The notes: a model not told the origin generated them from the letters alone. DNA of 8,517 nucleotides from Legionellaceae bacterium (GCA_030696465.1 JAUYSE010000060.1:1-8517); one strand, 5' to 3'; positions 1 through 7,146 are shown, counted from the stretch's first letter. Made by a program: numbers and translations.

Positions 1-1175
1 AGACAGAGCGTTTAGTTGCGGAATTGATGCAGCAATATCCGGATTTATCTTTAACGAAAGTGATAGTGAGTGAGGCAGGTGCTTCTGTGTATTCTGCTTC
101 TGAGCTGGCGGCAAATGAATTTCCCGATTTGGATGTGAGCATTCGTGGTGCGGTTTCTATTGCACGAAGACTGCAAGATCCTTTAGCAGAGTTGGTGAAG
201 ATTGATCCAAAGGCGATTGGTGTCGGGCAATATCAACATGATGTGAATCAAACCAGATTGGCACGTAGTTTGGAGGCGGTAGTCGAAGACTGTGTGAATG
301 CGGTAGGGGTTGATGTGAACAGGGCCTCTGTTGCTTTATTGATGCGGGTATCAGGCTTTAATGAAACCTTAGCAAAGAATTTAGTACAACATAGAGAAAC
401 GCACGGTGCTTTCTCCAGCAGAGAGATATTGCGCTCAGTCCCTCGTATGGGAGATAAGGCATTTCAACAGGCTGCAGGTTTCTTACGTATTATTGGCGGA
501 GAAAATCCTTTAGATCAGTCGGCAGTACATCCCGAAGCCTATCCATTAGTAGAGCGAGTCCTCAGTGAAAAACAGTGGACATTACCTATGGTTTTAGGTG
601 ATGTTGATAAAATACGTAGTTTGGAACCGCAGCATTTTGTGGATACGCATTATGGTTTGTCTACGGTAAAAGATGTTTTAACCGAATTAGAAAAACCAGG
701 GCGTGATCCGCGGCCCGTTTTCCGCACGGCCTGTTTTCAAGAAGGCATAAAAGAAATCACTGATCTAAAAGTCGGCATGCTTTTAGAAGGTGTTGTGAGT
801 AACGTGACCAATTTTGGTATTTTTGTTGATGTTGGTGTACATCAAGATGGTTTAGTGCATATTTCTGAAATGGCCGAGCGTTTTGTGAAAGATCCGCATG
901 CGGTCGCAAAAGCAGGCGAAGTGGTTCAGGTGAAGGTGATGGAAGTCAATCTGGAGCGGCGGCGTATAGGGCTCAGTATGAGATTGCAAGAACGTGCACC
1001 AGTGGTTTCAGCCCCACGTGGCCCAAAAGAAAAAAGTACGGTAGCGCCGTCACGGGATAAGCCTGTAAAAACCTCAGCGTTTAAGAAAAAACCGGCAGAA
1101 CCTGTAGCAAAAAAACCACAGTTGTTTAATACGATGATGGCGGATGCATTATCACGTTGCTTAAAGGACGCTTAG
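1..1175 (+). CDS. tex: Tex family transcription accessory protein, C-terminal part (5' end outside window)
   Basis: Tex (YhgF in E. coli) is a cytoplasmic nucleic-acid-binding protein linked to transcription; full-length members are about 770-790 residues, so roughly half is here. The reading frame is open to the left edge (first full codon at base 3), and the TTG at 24 and ATG at 27 are internal, not starts. In order I see the end of the YqgF/RNase H-like domain with the family signature VSEAGASVYSASE (about 67-107), a helix-hairpin-helix region (about 290-485), and an S1 RNA-binding domain (about 760-990) with the typical G-x-V-x-x-V-T-x-F-G-x-F-V-D and DGLVHISE motifs. A lysine- and proline-rich tail follows and ends in a short FNTMMADAL segment resembling other Tex C-termini. 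The stop is one base before the next gene, suggesting co-transcription. No frameshift is seen. The family call is firm; the missing N-terminus cannot be assessed. Confidence 0.95.
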   Translation, partial: TERLVAELMQQYPDLSLTKVIVSEAGASVYSASELAANEFPDLDVSIRGAVSIARRLQDPLAELVKIDPKAIGVGQYQHDVNQTRLARSLEAVVEDCVNAVGVDVNRASVALLMRVSGFNETLAKNLVQHRETHGAFSSREILRSVPRMGDKAFQQAAGFLRIIGGENPLDQSAVHPEAYPLVERVLSEKQWTLPMVLGDVDKIRSLEPQHFVDTHYGLSTVKDVLTELEKPGRDPRPVFRTACFQEGIKEITDLKVGMLLEGVVSNVTNFGIFVDVGVHQDGLVHISEMAERFVKDPHAVAKAGEVVQVKVMEVNLERRRIGLSMRLQERAPVVSAPRGPKEKSTVAPSRDKPVKTSAFKKKPAEPVAKKPQLFNTMMADALSRCLKDA

Positions 1176-1176
1176 T

Positions 1177-2823
1177 ATGAATGACGCGCATTTTGAGTCT
1201 TTGGATCTTTGGATACAGCATGTTACTGCGGCATTTAAAGAAGATAAAGAGGTTGAATTCTCGGATGCGGTGTCATTTTTGCAAAATCCAGGCTGGGTTA
1301 CTGAACTATTAGAGTTTTTAATACAATTGACCGAGAAGCAAGCGGATGACAATGAGCCTATTTATTCGGCCTCTATTTATGCGATAGATGTGTGTCTTGC
1401 GCAATTACAGTCTGCCATGGAAGAAGGGAATAAAATCGCCGCAAAGCAATTACAGAATTTTATGCATAAGTTGACGCATCTTATTGAGCAAGGTCAACGT
1501 GGCTTACCATTTTGGCTCCCAGTATTAAATGCTTTATATGATATGCATGTGGTGTTAACTCCTGAATTACAAGAGGCCTATCAATATTTAGTCGATATAC
1601 ATGAGGATCAAGTGATAGATCCTTCTGTAGATCCGCTACAAGTAATGCGTGATATGATACAAGAGCTTTCAGACTTATCCTCGTTTGAAATTGCAGAGCA
1701 TTTTTTTTCACAAAGCTATGCGATGCCGCCAGATTTTTTTGCTGACTTTGTGTTCGATTTATATAGTATTCCAGAAGGGGAAGATATAGCCCTCTTGACC
1801 CTATTACACCCCAATGCAGAAGTTCGTGACATAGTAGTGCAGACTTTGGATAGTTTAATTGAGCAGTTGACCTTGAGCTCTACGTCTTTGACACGACTAC
1901 AAACCATTCAGCGTTGGTATGGTGCGGAATATCATGCTCGTTTTCAGCGATGGATTCACATTCAGCGTAAAAAAGGCGTGGTTTTTGCACGCCCGGTGCT
2001 GGACTCCAAAATACAATATTTTTCGACCGAAGTAGATGGCAGTGGTGCACAAGGTCTTTTTGTACAAATGTCTGTGGGACGTAAGCGTCGCTTAGGTGGT
2101 ATTTTATTGAAGCAAAAGGTAGGGATCAAAGATGTATGGTTGACTCCTTGGTTATCTATTGAACAAGTGAAAGAATATTATCAGCAAAGTTTTTCTAGTT
2201 CAGTGAGCTTATCTCCGGTAACAGGAGAATATATTCAAGAAATGGTAAACCATATGCTAGCGCTGATGATGGAGCAGCATAATGTTCCAGATTTGCAATT
2301 ACTCGCGTTGCAAGAGTCATCAGGCTTAGATTTTCGACCACTTAGTTTGGATGTAGGGGCCGTGATGGAGCAAGTATCGGTTGGGATTACTCCCTTCACT
2401 CCTGCGATAATAGAAGATGCTTTAGACAATACTCGTACGTGGATACGTCAAAAGTCGTTTGCGGCCTCCTGGTTTTGGGAAGATCCTGAAATTGATGCTG
2501 TAGTGAATCGTTGCTGTACTATCGTTCAAGGCGTCAAAGTATGTGCGTTGGAAAAGGCAGTAACATCCGTCTTAGAAGAAATTTTTGAGCCAGCAAGACA
2601 ACAGTGTATGTTTCATTTTTTGTGGGTGGCGCTTTGGGCACGTGCACGAACACGCGCGCGCCAACCCCGTATTTGGCAAGATAGCTTTTTAATAGCCTAT
2701 GCCATTTATCATGGAAGGCCTTTACGGGAAATTCCTTTGATATTAGCGATGGCGCATCGCACCGTGTTACACAGCATAGAGACGATGGGAATTCGGCGGA
2801 CACATTTAGGGTCAGCTGAATAA
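1177..2823 (+). CDS. Conserved-looking protein of unknown function, 548 residues, soluble and mostly helical
   Basis: I do not recognise this protein. The ATG lies one base after the tex stop and has a good ribosome site (AAAGGA at 1163-1168, spacing 8), so translation is probably coupled to tex. There is no signal peptide or clear membrane segment. Residues 1 to about 270 are acidic and read as a run of amphipathic helices, which could be a HEAT-like or other alpha-solenoid. Residues about 280-330 are more strand-like and basic, around GRKRRLGGILLKQK. The C-terminal part contains a cluster of cysteines (CC, then two more over about 35 residues) and a tryptophan/arginine-rich stretch containing WARARTRARQPR, which could contact nucleic acid; that is inference only. 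The gene ends with TAA followed by two further in-frame TAG codons. Its codon use looks like that of its neighbours. The context points to a role near tex or transcription, but this is guilt by association. Confidence 0.85.
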   Translation: MNDAHFESLDLWIQHVTAAFKEDKEVEFSDAVSFLQNPGWVTELLEFLIQLTEKQADDNEPIYSASIYAIDVCLAQLQSAMEEGNKIAAKQLQNFMHKLTHLIEQGQRGLPFWLPVLNALYDMHVVLTPELQEAYQYLVDIHEDQVIDPSVDPLQVMRDMIQELSDLSSFEIAEHFFSQSYAMPPDFFADFVFDLYSIPEGEDIALLTLLHPNAEVRDIVVQTLDSLIEQLTLSSTSLTRLQTIQRWYGAEYHARFQRWIHIQRKKGVVFARPVLDSKIQYFSTEVDGSGAQGLFVQMSVGRKRRLGGILLKQKVGIKDVWLTPWLSIEQVKEYYQQSFSSSVSLSPVTGEYIQEMVNHMLALMMEQHNVPDLQLLALQESSGLDFRPLSLDVGAVMEQVSVGITPFTPAIIEDALDNTRTWIRQKSFAASWFWEDPEIDAVVNRCCTIVQGVKVCALEKAVTSVLEEIFEPARQQCMFHFLWVALWARARTRARQPRIWQDSFLIAYAIYHGRPLREIPLILAMAHRTVLHSIETMGIRRTHLGSAE

Positions 2824-3002
2824 TAGTAGATTATTTTAGAAATATGTGTTAGGCTTTCGGGAAGTTGTTATGGACTAAAAGTGGTTCGTTTTTCTTTAAT
2901 CCGTGCTAGGCATGGAAATCATCTGTCTAATCCATTTTCTAAGTATTTTTTAGCATTCTATGGCGAATTCTATTTTTTATATTAACCCACCAAGTGAGTC
3001 GT

Positions 3003-4265
3003 ATGAACTTAAGCGATCTAAAAAAATTACCCATTACTGAGCTGGTCAATATCGGCCAAGAAATGGAAATCGAAAATACCGCGCGTATGCGTAAGCAAGA
3101 TATTCTTTTTGCTATTTTAAAAGCCCACTCCTTAAAAGGTGAAGATATCTCTGGCGGAGGTGTCTTAGAAATTTTGGGTGATGGGTACGGATTTTTACGT
3201 TCCCAGGATGACTCCTACTCTGCTGGCCCAGATGATATTTATGTGTCTCCTAGTCAAATTCGACGCTTTGGCTTACGCACAGGTGATACCGTCACCGGAA
3301 AAATTCGTCCACCAAAAGACAGTGAACGATATTTTGCTTTGTTGAAAGTAGATCAGATCAATTTTGATTCACCAGAAAGTGCAAAACGTAAAATTTTATT
3401 TGAAAACTTAACGCCATTGTTCCCGAACAGACGTTTGACAATGGAACAAGGTAATGGCAGCACCGAAGACCTGACTGCACGCGTGGTAGATTTAATTGCA
3501 CCATTCGGTCGTGGTCAACGAGGACTCATTGTTTCCCCTCCTAAAGCGGGTAAAACACTGATGTTACAGAATTTGGCACACTCCATTGAAAGAAATCACC
3601 CTGAGTGCTATTTGATCGTATTGTTGATTGATGAACGTCCTGAAGAAGTAACCGAAATGATGCGCTCGGTAAAAGGCGAAGTGATCGCAAGTACCTTTGA
3701 TGAGCCAGCGACGCGTCATGTACAAGTCGCAGAAATGGTCATCGAAAAAGCGAAGCGTTTGGTTGAGCACAAGAAAGATGTGGTTATTTTATTAGATTCC
3801 ATGACGCGTTTAGCGCGTGCCTATAACTCCGTTATTCCTTCTTCTGGTAAAGTGTTAACCGGGGGCGTGGATGCGCATGCTTTACAACGGCCTAAGCGTT
3901 TGTACGGTGCTGCTCGTAATATTGAAGAAGGTGGTAGTTTAACGATTATTGCAACCGCCTTGGTTGAAACCGGCTCTAAAATGGATGAAGTTATCTATGA
4001 AGAGTTTAAAGGTACTGGCAATATGGAACTTCATTTAAGTCGAAATATTTCAGAACGTCGAGTGTTTCCTGCGATTAATATTAATCGTTCTGGTACCCGT
4101 CGAGAAGATCTGTTGTTGTCGCCTGAAGAGCTACAACGCATGTGGATTTTACGTAAGATAATACAATCTATGGATGAATGTGATGCCATTGAATTTTTAT
4201 TAGAGCGTATGAAGAATCACAAAACCAATGCGGAATTTTTTGAGGCAATGAAGCGCTCCGACTAA
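3003..4265 (+). CDS. rho: Transcription termination factor Rho, 420 residues
   Basis: Rho is the hexameric RNA-dependent ATPase/helicase that ends transcription at Rho-dependent sites in the cytoplasm. The product matches E. coli Rho (419 residues) end to end. I see the N-terminal helical domain, the RNP1-like primary RNA-binding motif DGYGFLRS (60-67; E. coli has Phe where Tyr62 is), and Walker A PPKAGKT with Lys181 and Lys184. Walker B is ILLDSMTRLARAYN, followed by the Q-loop region RPKRLYGAARNIEEGG and the arginine-finger region RRVFPAININRSGTRR. I chose the ATG at 3003 because it begins MNLSDL, like E. coli MNLTEL, and keeps the E. coli numbering; an in-frame GTG at 2994 would add only MSR. 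The ribosome site is weak (AGTGAG at 2993-2998). The 179-base leader may carry regulation, since E. coli rho is autoregulated through its leader, but I see no clear promoter there. A hairpin follows the stop. Confidence 0.98.
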   Translation: MNLSDLKKLPITELVNIGQEMEIENTARMRKQDILFAILKAHSLKGEDISGGGVLEILGDGYGFLRSQDDSYSAGPDDIYVSPSQIRRFGLRTGDTVTGKIRPPKDSERYFALLKVDQINFDSPESAKRKILFENLTPLFPNRRLTMEQGNGSTEDLTARVVDLIAPFGRGQRGLIVSPPKAGKTLMLQNLAHSIERNHPECYLIVLLIDERPEEVTEMMRSVKGEVIASTFDEPATRHVQVAEMVIEKAKRLVEHKKDVVILLDSMTRLARAYNSVIPSSGKVLTGGVDAHALQRPKRLYGAARNIEEGGSLTIIATALVETGSKMDEVIYEEFKGTGNMELHLSRNISERRVFPAININRSGTRREDLLLSPEELQRMWILRKIIQSMDECDAIEFLLERMKNHKTNAEFFEAMKRSD

Positions 4266-4290
4266 TCGGCGCAATCTTCACCGCAATGGA

Positions 4291-4320
4291 TCCCGTATCG
4301 TTGTACGGGACATGTTTTCG
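4291..4320 (+). terminator. Hairpin after rho, possible weak intrinsic terminator
   Basis: A perfect 7-bp stem, TCCCGTA (4291-4297) with TACGGGA (4304-4310), closes a 6-base loop TCGTTG and is followed by CATGTTTT. The stem is good but the T-run has only four Ts and begins three bases late, so termination may be partial, letting some transcription continue into ubiD. It starts 25 bases after the rho stop. The feature also argues against the alternative ubiD ATG at 4312, which lies directly in the tail of this hairpin. Confidence 0.5.
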
Positions 4321-4347
4321 GCTAGGCGCAAGTGCGAGAAGTACATT

Positions 4348-5811
4348 ATGCGTTATACAGATTTACGTGATTTTATTGCTCAACTTGAATCACAGTCTTT
4401 GTTACAACGTATTCACTACCCGGTGTCTCCTTATTTGGAGATGACGGTAGTGAGTGAAAGAGTCTTAAAAGCCGGCGGACCTGCACTGTTATTTATGCAG
4501 TCCGGAAACATGCCTGTTTTAACGAATGTTTTTGGGACTGTAGAGCGTGTGGCGCTGGGTATGGGACAAACCTCTGTCTCGGCTTTGCGAGAAGTAGGGC
4601 AATGGCTTGCCGCATTGAAAGAGCCTGAGCCACCGAGCGGTATGCAGGATGCCTTTAAAAAATTACCCCTATTAAAAAAAGCATTGCAGATGGCGCCGAA
4701 ATACGTGCGGAATGCGCCGTGTCAGGAGTATGTGTACGAAGGGGATGAAGTAGATCTCTTTTCTTTGCCTATGCAGCATTGCTGGCCAGAAGATGCGGGC
4801 CCACTTATTACGTGGGGCTTAGTAATAACGAAAGGTCCTGAAAAAAAACGCGAAAATGTGGGGATTTACCGTCAGCAATGTATTGGTAAAAACAAATTAA
4901 TTATGCGTTGGTTGTCACATCGTGGTGGCGCCTTAGATTATCAAGCATTTCAGAAAGCGCATCCGAAAGAACGCTTCCCAATCGTCACAGTGTTGGGTGC
5001 AGATCCAGCCACTTTGTTAGCCGCGGTTACTCCTATCCCCGATCCTTTATCTGAATACGCTTTTGCGGGTTTATTACGCGGAGAGCGTTCTTGTTTGGTT
5101 TCCTGTTTAGGCTCCGATTTACATGTACCTGCTAGCGCAGAAATTATTCTAGAGGGGTATTTAGAGCCTGGTGTAGAGGCGCCTGAGGGGCCTTTTGGTG
5201 ACCACACCGGCTATTATAATGAAGTTGAGTCGTTTCCGGTGTTTACGGTGGAGCGTTTGACCCATCGATCCTCTCCTATTTATCACAGTACCTACACTGG
5301 GCGTCCTCCAGATGAGCCGGCGATTTTAGGGATGGCTTTGAATGAAGTATTTATCCCTTTATTACAGAAAGCATTTCCAGAGATTGTTGATTTTTATTTA
5401 CCGCCTGAGGGCTGTTCATATCGTTTGGCAGTAGTCACCATCCGGAAACAATATCCAGGGCATGCAAAGCGCATTATGATGGCGGTTTGGTCGTTCCTAA
5501 GGCAATTTATGTACACAAAATGGGTGATCGTGTGCGATGAGGATGTGAATGCTCGACATTGGCCGGATGTAGTGTGGGCAATGACGACACGCATGGATCC
5601 TGTCCGTGATACCGTCATGATAGAAAATACGCCCATTGATTATTTAGATTTTGCCTCTCCGGTAGCGGGATTAGGCTCTAAAATTGGCTTTGATGCGACA
5701 AACAAATGGCCAGGGGAAAGCAATCGTGTTTGGGGTGTCCCGATAGAGATGCAGGAAGATGTATTAACGCGAGTACAAGGGTATTGGGATCAATTGGGAT
5801 TATCTCTATGA
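4348..5811 (+). CDS. ubiD: UbiD, 3-octaprenyl-4-hydroxybenzoate decarboxylase, 487 residues
   Basis: UbiD removes the carboxyl group of the polyprenyl-4-hydroxybenzoate intermediate in ubiquinone biosynthesis, using prenylated FMN made by UbiX (not in this window). The sequence matches E. coli UbiD (497 residues) almost throughout. It has AGGPALLF near the N-terminus and GIYRQQ with Arg175. WLSHRGGALDYQ carries the conserved His of the metal/cofactor site, and PEGPFGDHTGYYN gives Glu280 and Asp285, matching the Glu-Arg-Glu/Asp catalytic set of the family. STYTGRPPDEP and DYLDFASPVAGLGSK are also family signatures. I chose ATG 4348 (MRYTDLRDF, compare E. coli MKYNDLRDF), with GAGAAG at 4336-4341 as ribosome site. 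The in-frame ATG at 4312 would add 12 residues not expected in the family and lies in the hairpin tail after rho. The stop overlaps the next start as ATGA. The product ends slightly shorter than the E. coli protein. Confidence 0.97.
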   Translation: MRYTDLRDFIAQLESQSLLQRIHYPVSPYLEMTVVSERVLKAGGPALLFMQSGNMPVLTNVFGTVERVALGMGQTSVSALREVGQWLAALKEPEPPSGMQDAFKKLPLLKKALQMAPKYVRNAPCQEYVYEGDEVDLFSLPMQHCWPEDAGPLITWGLVITKGPEKKRENVGIYRQQCIGKNKLIMRWLSHRGGALDYQAFQKAHPKERFPIVTVLGADPATLLAAVTPIPDPLSEYAFAGLLRGERSCLVSCLGSDLHVPASAEIILEGYLEPGVEAPEGPFGDHTGYYNEVESFPVFTVERLTHRSSPIYHSTYTGRPPDEPAILGMALNEVFIPLLQKAFPEIVDFYLPPEGCSYRLAVVTIRKQYPGHAKRIMMAVWSFLRQFMYTKWVIVCDEDVNARHWPDVVWAMTTRMDPVRDTVMIENTPIDYLDFASPVAGLGSKIGFDATNKWPGESNRVWGVPIEMQEDVLTRVQGYWDQLGLSL

Positions 5812-6491
5812 CACAGCTTGTTGAAGTACAATGTGTAGGCGTCACTGCATTAGCGGATAGTATTTTTGAAGTGCGCTTGCAGGCAGAGCATTATGTCCCG
5901 TATCAAGCCGGTCAGTACTTACAAATCTTACTTGGGGAGGATGAAGTCAGTTTTTCTATTGCACATGCCCCACAAGCGCCTTATTATGTATTACATATTC
6001 GTTATAATGAGGGCGTTTCAAGCACACAAGCCTTATTTGATCTATTGCGCTCAGGAGCATCCTTTTTTATTCGAGTCCCACTGGGTCATTGTCATGTGGG
6101 ACAACTACTGCCAGAAAAACCGGTATTATGTATTGCAGCAGGGACGGGTTTTGCACCTGTGCATGCGATGTTACAATCCCTTTTGACGCAGCCCTCTATG
6201 TCAAATATTGTGGTGGTTTGGATTGTGCGTAATGAGGTCGATTTTTACGCGAGAGACGCATTGCAGGTTTGGGAAAAAAATCATCCACCGTTGAAAGTGA
6301 TTTATCGACTATCTTCGGATTATATCGACTCTGCGCAAGAGTGGTTGGATTCCGTAGAGACCATTGATTGGGCGCAGATGCAGGTAGTCATTGCTGGACC
6401 ATTTGACATGGCTATCCAGTTGCGTGCTAAGGTATTATCTTTTGGGGTATCGCCCCATGCTTTGTGGTCAGATGCGTTTGAGATATATTAA
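5808..6491 (+). CDS. fre: NAD(P)H-flavin reductase-like protein (Fre/LuxG type), 227 residues
   Basis: This belongs to the ferredoxin-NADP+ reductase-like superfamily. Fre reduces free flavins with NAD(P)H, and in E. coli fre also lies next to ubiD. Visible features are GQYLQILL before the flavin site, VSFSIAHAP at the usual flavin-binding motif (residues 47-55), the nucleotide-binding AAGTGFAP (Gly112-Thr-Gly-Phe), IAGPFDMA, and an aromatic C-terminus (SDAFEIY, compare E. coli GDAFAFI). Length fits (E. coli 233). The start ATG 5808 overlaps the ubiD stop (ATGA), implying translational coupling. An in-frame ATG at 5706 would add 34 residues encoded inside ubiD and unlike the family. The oddity is Val-Ser in place of the usual Arg-Pro of the R-P-F-S motif, so substrate or cofactor handling may differ. 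Other members of the superfamily with the same fold (for example CDP-6-deoxyglucoseen reductase-like proteins) are alternatives to Fre itself. Confidence 0.87.
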   Translation: MTQLVEVQCVGVTALADSIFEVRLQAEHYVPYQAGQYLQILLGEDEVSFSIAHAPQAPYYVLHIRYNEGVSSTQALFDLLRSGASFFIRVPLGHCHVGQLLPEKPVLCIAAGTGFAPVHAMLQSLLTQPSMSNIVVVWIVRNEVDFYARDALQVWEKNHPPLKVIYRLSSDYIDSAQEWLDSVETIDWAQMQVVIAGPFDMAIQLRAKVLSFGVSPHALWSDAFEIY

Positions 6492-6510
6492 TTTTTAAAA
6501 GGAATTTCTT

Positions 6511-6705
6511 ATGCAAACTTTATATGAAATTTTAGGACTTATTGGTGCGGTAGGCATTGTGTTTTTGCTGTATTCGCAAATAAAAAATCGTCCGGATATT
6601 TTTAATAAAGTAAAAATGAGTCAAAGTTTTTATACGATGGGTATCTTGGCTTTGTTATTGATTGGTTTTGTCGCATTTTTGATCTTGTTAGTGAGAATGG
6701 GTTAG
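6511..6705 (+). CDS. Small two-helix membrane protein, 64 residues, unknown function
   Basis: The ATG has one of the best ribosome sites in the window (AAGGA at 6499-6503, spacing 7) and lies 19 bases after the flavin reductase stop, so it is probably the third gene of the ubiD operon. The product has two hydrophobic helices, residues about 5-23 (ILGLIGAVGIVFLLY) and about 43-61 (MGILALLLIGFVAFLILLV). They are joined by a hydrophilic loop rich in lysine/arginine (KNRPDIFNKVK), which by the positive-inside rule would face the cytoplasm and place both ends outside. There is no conserved catalytic motif. The stop TAG is followed in frame by AAA TAG TAG. I do not recognise the family. The helical hydrophobic composition and ribosome site make it a credible gene rather than a chance frame. 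Confidence 0.75.
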   Translation: MQTLYEILGLIGAVGIVFLLYSQIKNRPDIFNKVKMSQSFYTMGILALLLIGFVAFLILLVRMG

Positions 6706-6749
6706 AAATAGTAGCAAAATATGCTGGGCTGTCTCTTTATATAAAAGGA

Positions 6750-6879
6750 ATTCCCGCTTTTTCTGGATTGGAAAGGCGGGTCCTGCCGATTGCGGACCCC
6801 GCCGTGCTCGCAACAGCCTGCGCGCGGACGGGGACCCCCCTTCATCGTCACCCACTCTAGCTTTGTGGTGCGCGGGAAT
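6750..6879. repeat. GC-rich palindromic element bounded by ATTCCCGC/GCGGGAAT
   Basis: An 8-base perfect inverted repeat, ATTCCCGC (6750-6757) and GCGGGAAT (6872-6879), bounds 130 bases that are far more GC-rich than the surroundings. Inside, arms pair in overlapping ways. CCCGC (6753-6757) pairs with GCGGG (6776-6780). GGCGGGTCC (6775-6783) pairs with GGACCCCGCC (6794-6803), 9 bp with one bulge and a 10-base loop. CCCCGCCG (6797-6804) pairs with CGGACGGGG (6825-6833), one bulge. CACCCAC (6849-6855) pairs with GTGGTG (6865-6870). This architecture fits a REP/MITE-like dispersed intergenic repeat or a structured RNA. No clear target-site duplication is visible, and copy number cannot be judged from one window. 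Confidence 0.5.
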
Positions 6880-6965
6880 GCTTATTTACACCTGTTACGC
6901 ACGCAGTGCTTTGTTTACCTCTTAATGTGTAGATCCGTTTGTTTATTTCTTCCACAGAACTGATC

Positions 6966-7020
6966 CCCTCGCCGCGACAGAAATTATGTAAAAAAGGCTA
7001 CAGCTTAATCGCGGAGAGGG
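6966..7020. repeat. 12-base inverted repeat with 31-base loop
   Basis: CCCTCGCCGCGA (6966-6977) and TCGCGGAGAGGG (7009-7020) are complementary at 11 of 12 positions, the single mismatch lying in the middle. The 31-base loop is AT-rich and includes six consecutive As (6990-6995 region). As RNA this would be a stable stem on either strand; no T-run follows on the + strand, so it is not a standard terminator. It could be part of a small RNA or of a degenerate repeat. Confidence 0.5.
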
Positions 7021-7039
7021 TTAGGGAAAGGAAAAAACA

Positions 7040-7072
7040 GATAAAAGAAAAATACTGCTTTTTCCTTTTATC
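7040..7072. other. AT-rich hairpin, possible terminator when read on the - strand
   Basis: GATAAAAGAAAAA (7040-7052) pairs with TTTTTCCTTTTATC (7059-7072): 13 base pairs with one bulged C and a 6-base loop TACTGC. Read on the - strand the stem is followed within two bases by six Ts (7032-7037 complement), which is terminator-like, although the stem is poor in GC and no - strand gene is seen to end here. On the + strand no T-run follows the stem. Confidence 0.4.
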
Positions 7073-7115
7073 CGAACAGCCTTGTTGGTAAAGTTTTGGG
7101 GTTGGGCGGGAGTGG

Positions 7116-7146
7116 CTGACCCAATAGTCTGTATATGGGCTATACT
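7116..7146 (+). promoter_or_regulatory. Candidate sigma-70 promoter for the gene at 7181
   Basis: A good -10 box TATACT (7141-7146, five of six consensus bases) has a partial -35 match CTGACC (7116-7121, four of six) at a long spacing of 19. Transcription would start near 7153, giving a leader of about 28 bases before the ATG at 7181. The position directly before an otherwise promoterless gene supports it; the long spacer lowers confidence. Confidence 0.4.

Noticed and set aside
4312..4347. Earlier in-frame ATG for ubiD at 4312
   Set aside because: It lies in the tail of the hairpin after rho, lacks a ribosome site, and would add 12 residues not found in UbiD proteins; ATG 4348 matches the family start and has GAGAAG upstream.
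5706..5807. Earlier in-frame ATG for the flavin reductase at 5706
   Set aside because: The extra 34 residues come from the other frame of the 3' end of ubiD and do not resemble the reductase family; the ATGA overlap at 5808 is a typical coupled start.
5866..6186. 106-codon frame overlapping the flavin reductase gene
   Set aside because: It lies wholly within the conserved reductase gene in another frame and has a cysteine/methionine/tyrosine-heavy composition typical of a shadow frame.
6753..6780. CCCGC/GCGGG hairpin as an intrinsic terminator of the ubiD operon
   Set aside because: No T-run follows the stem on the + strand; the bases after it continue into another GC-rich hairpin.
6878..6925. 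15-codon frame MLIYTCYARSALFTS in the intergenic region
   Set aside because: Very short, starts inside the inverted repeat at the end of the GC-rich element, and has no properly spaced ribosome site.
6960..7075. Resemblance to 6S RNA because of the long closing stem
   Set aside because: The characteristic central bubble and conserved flanking bases of 6S RNA are not visible, and the stem is too short.
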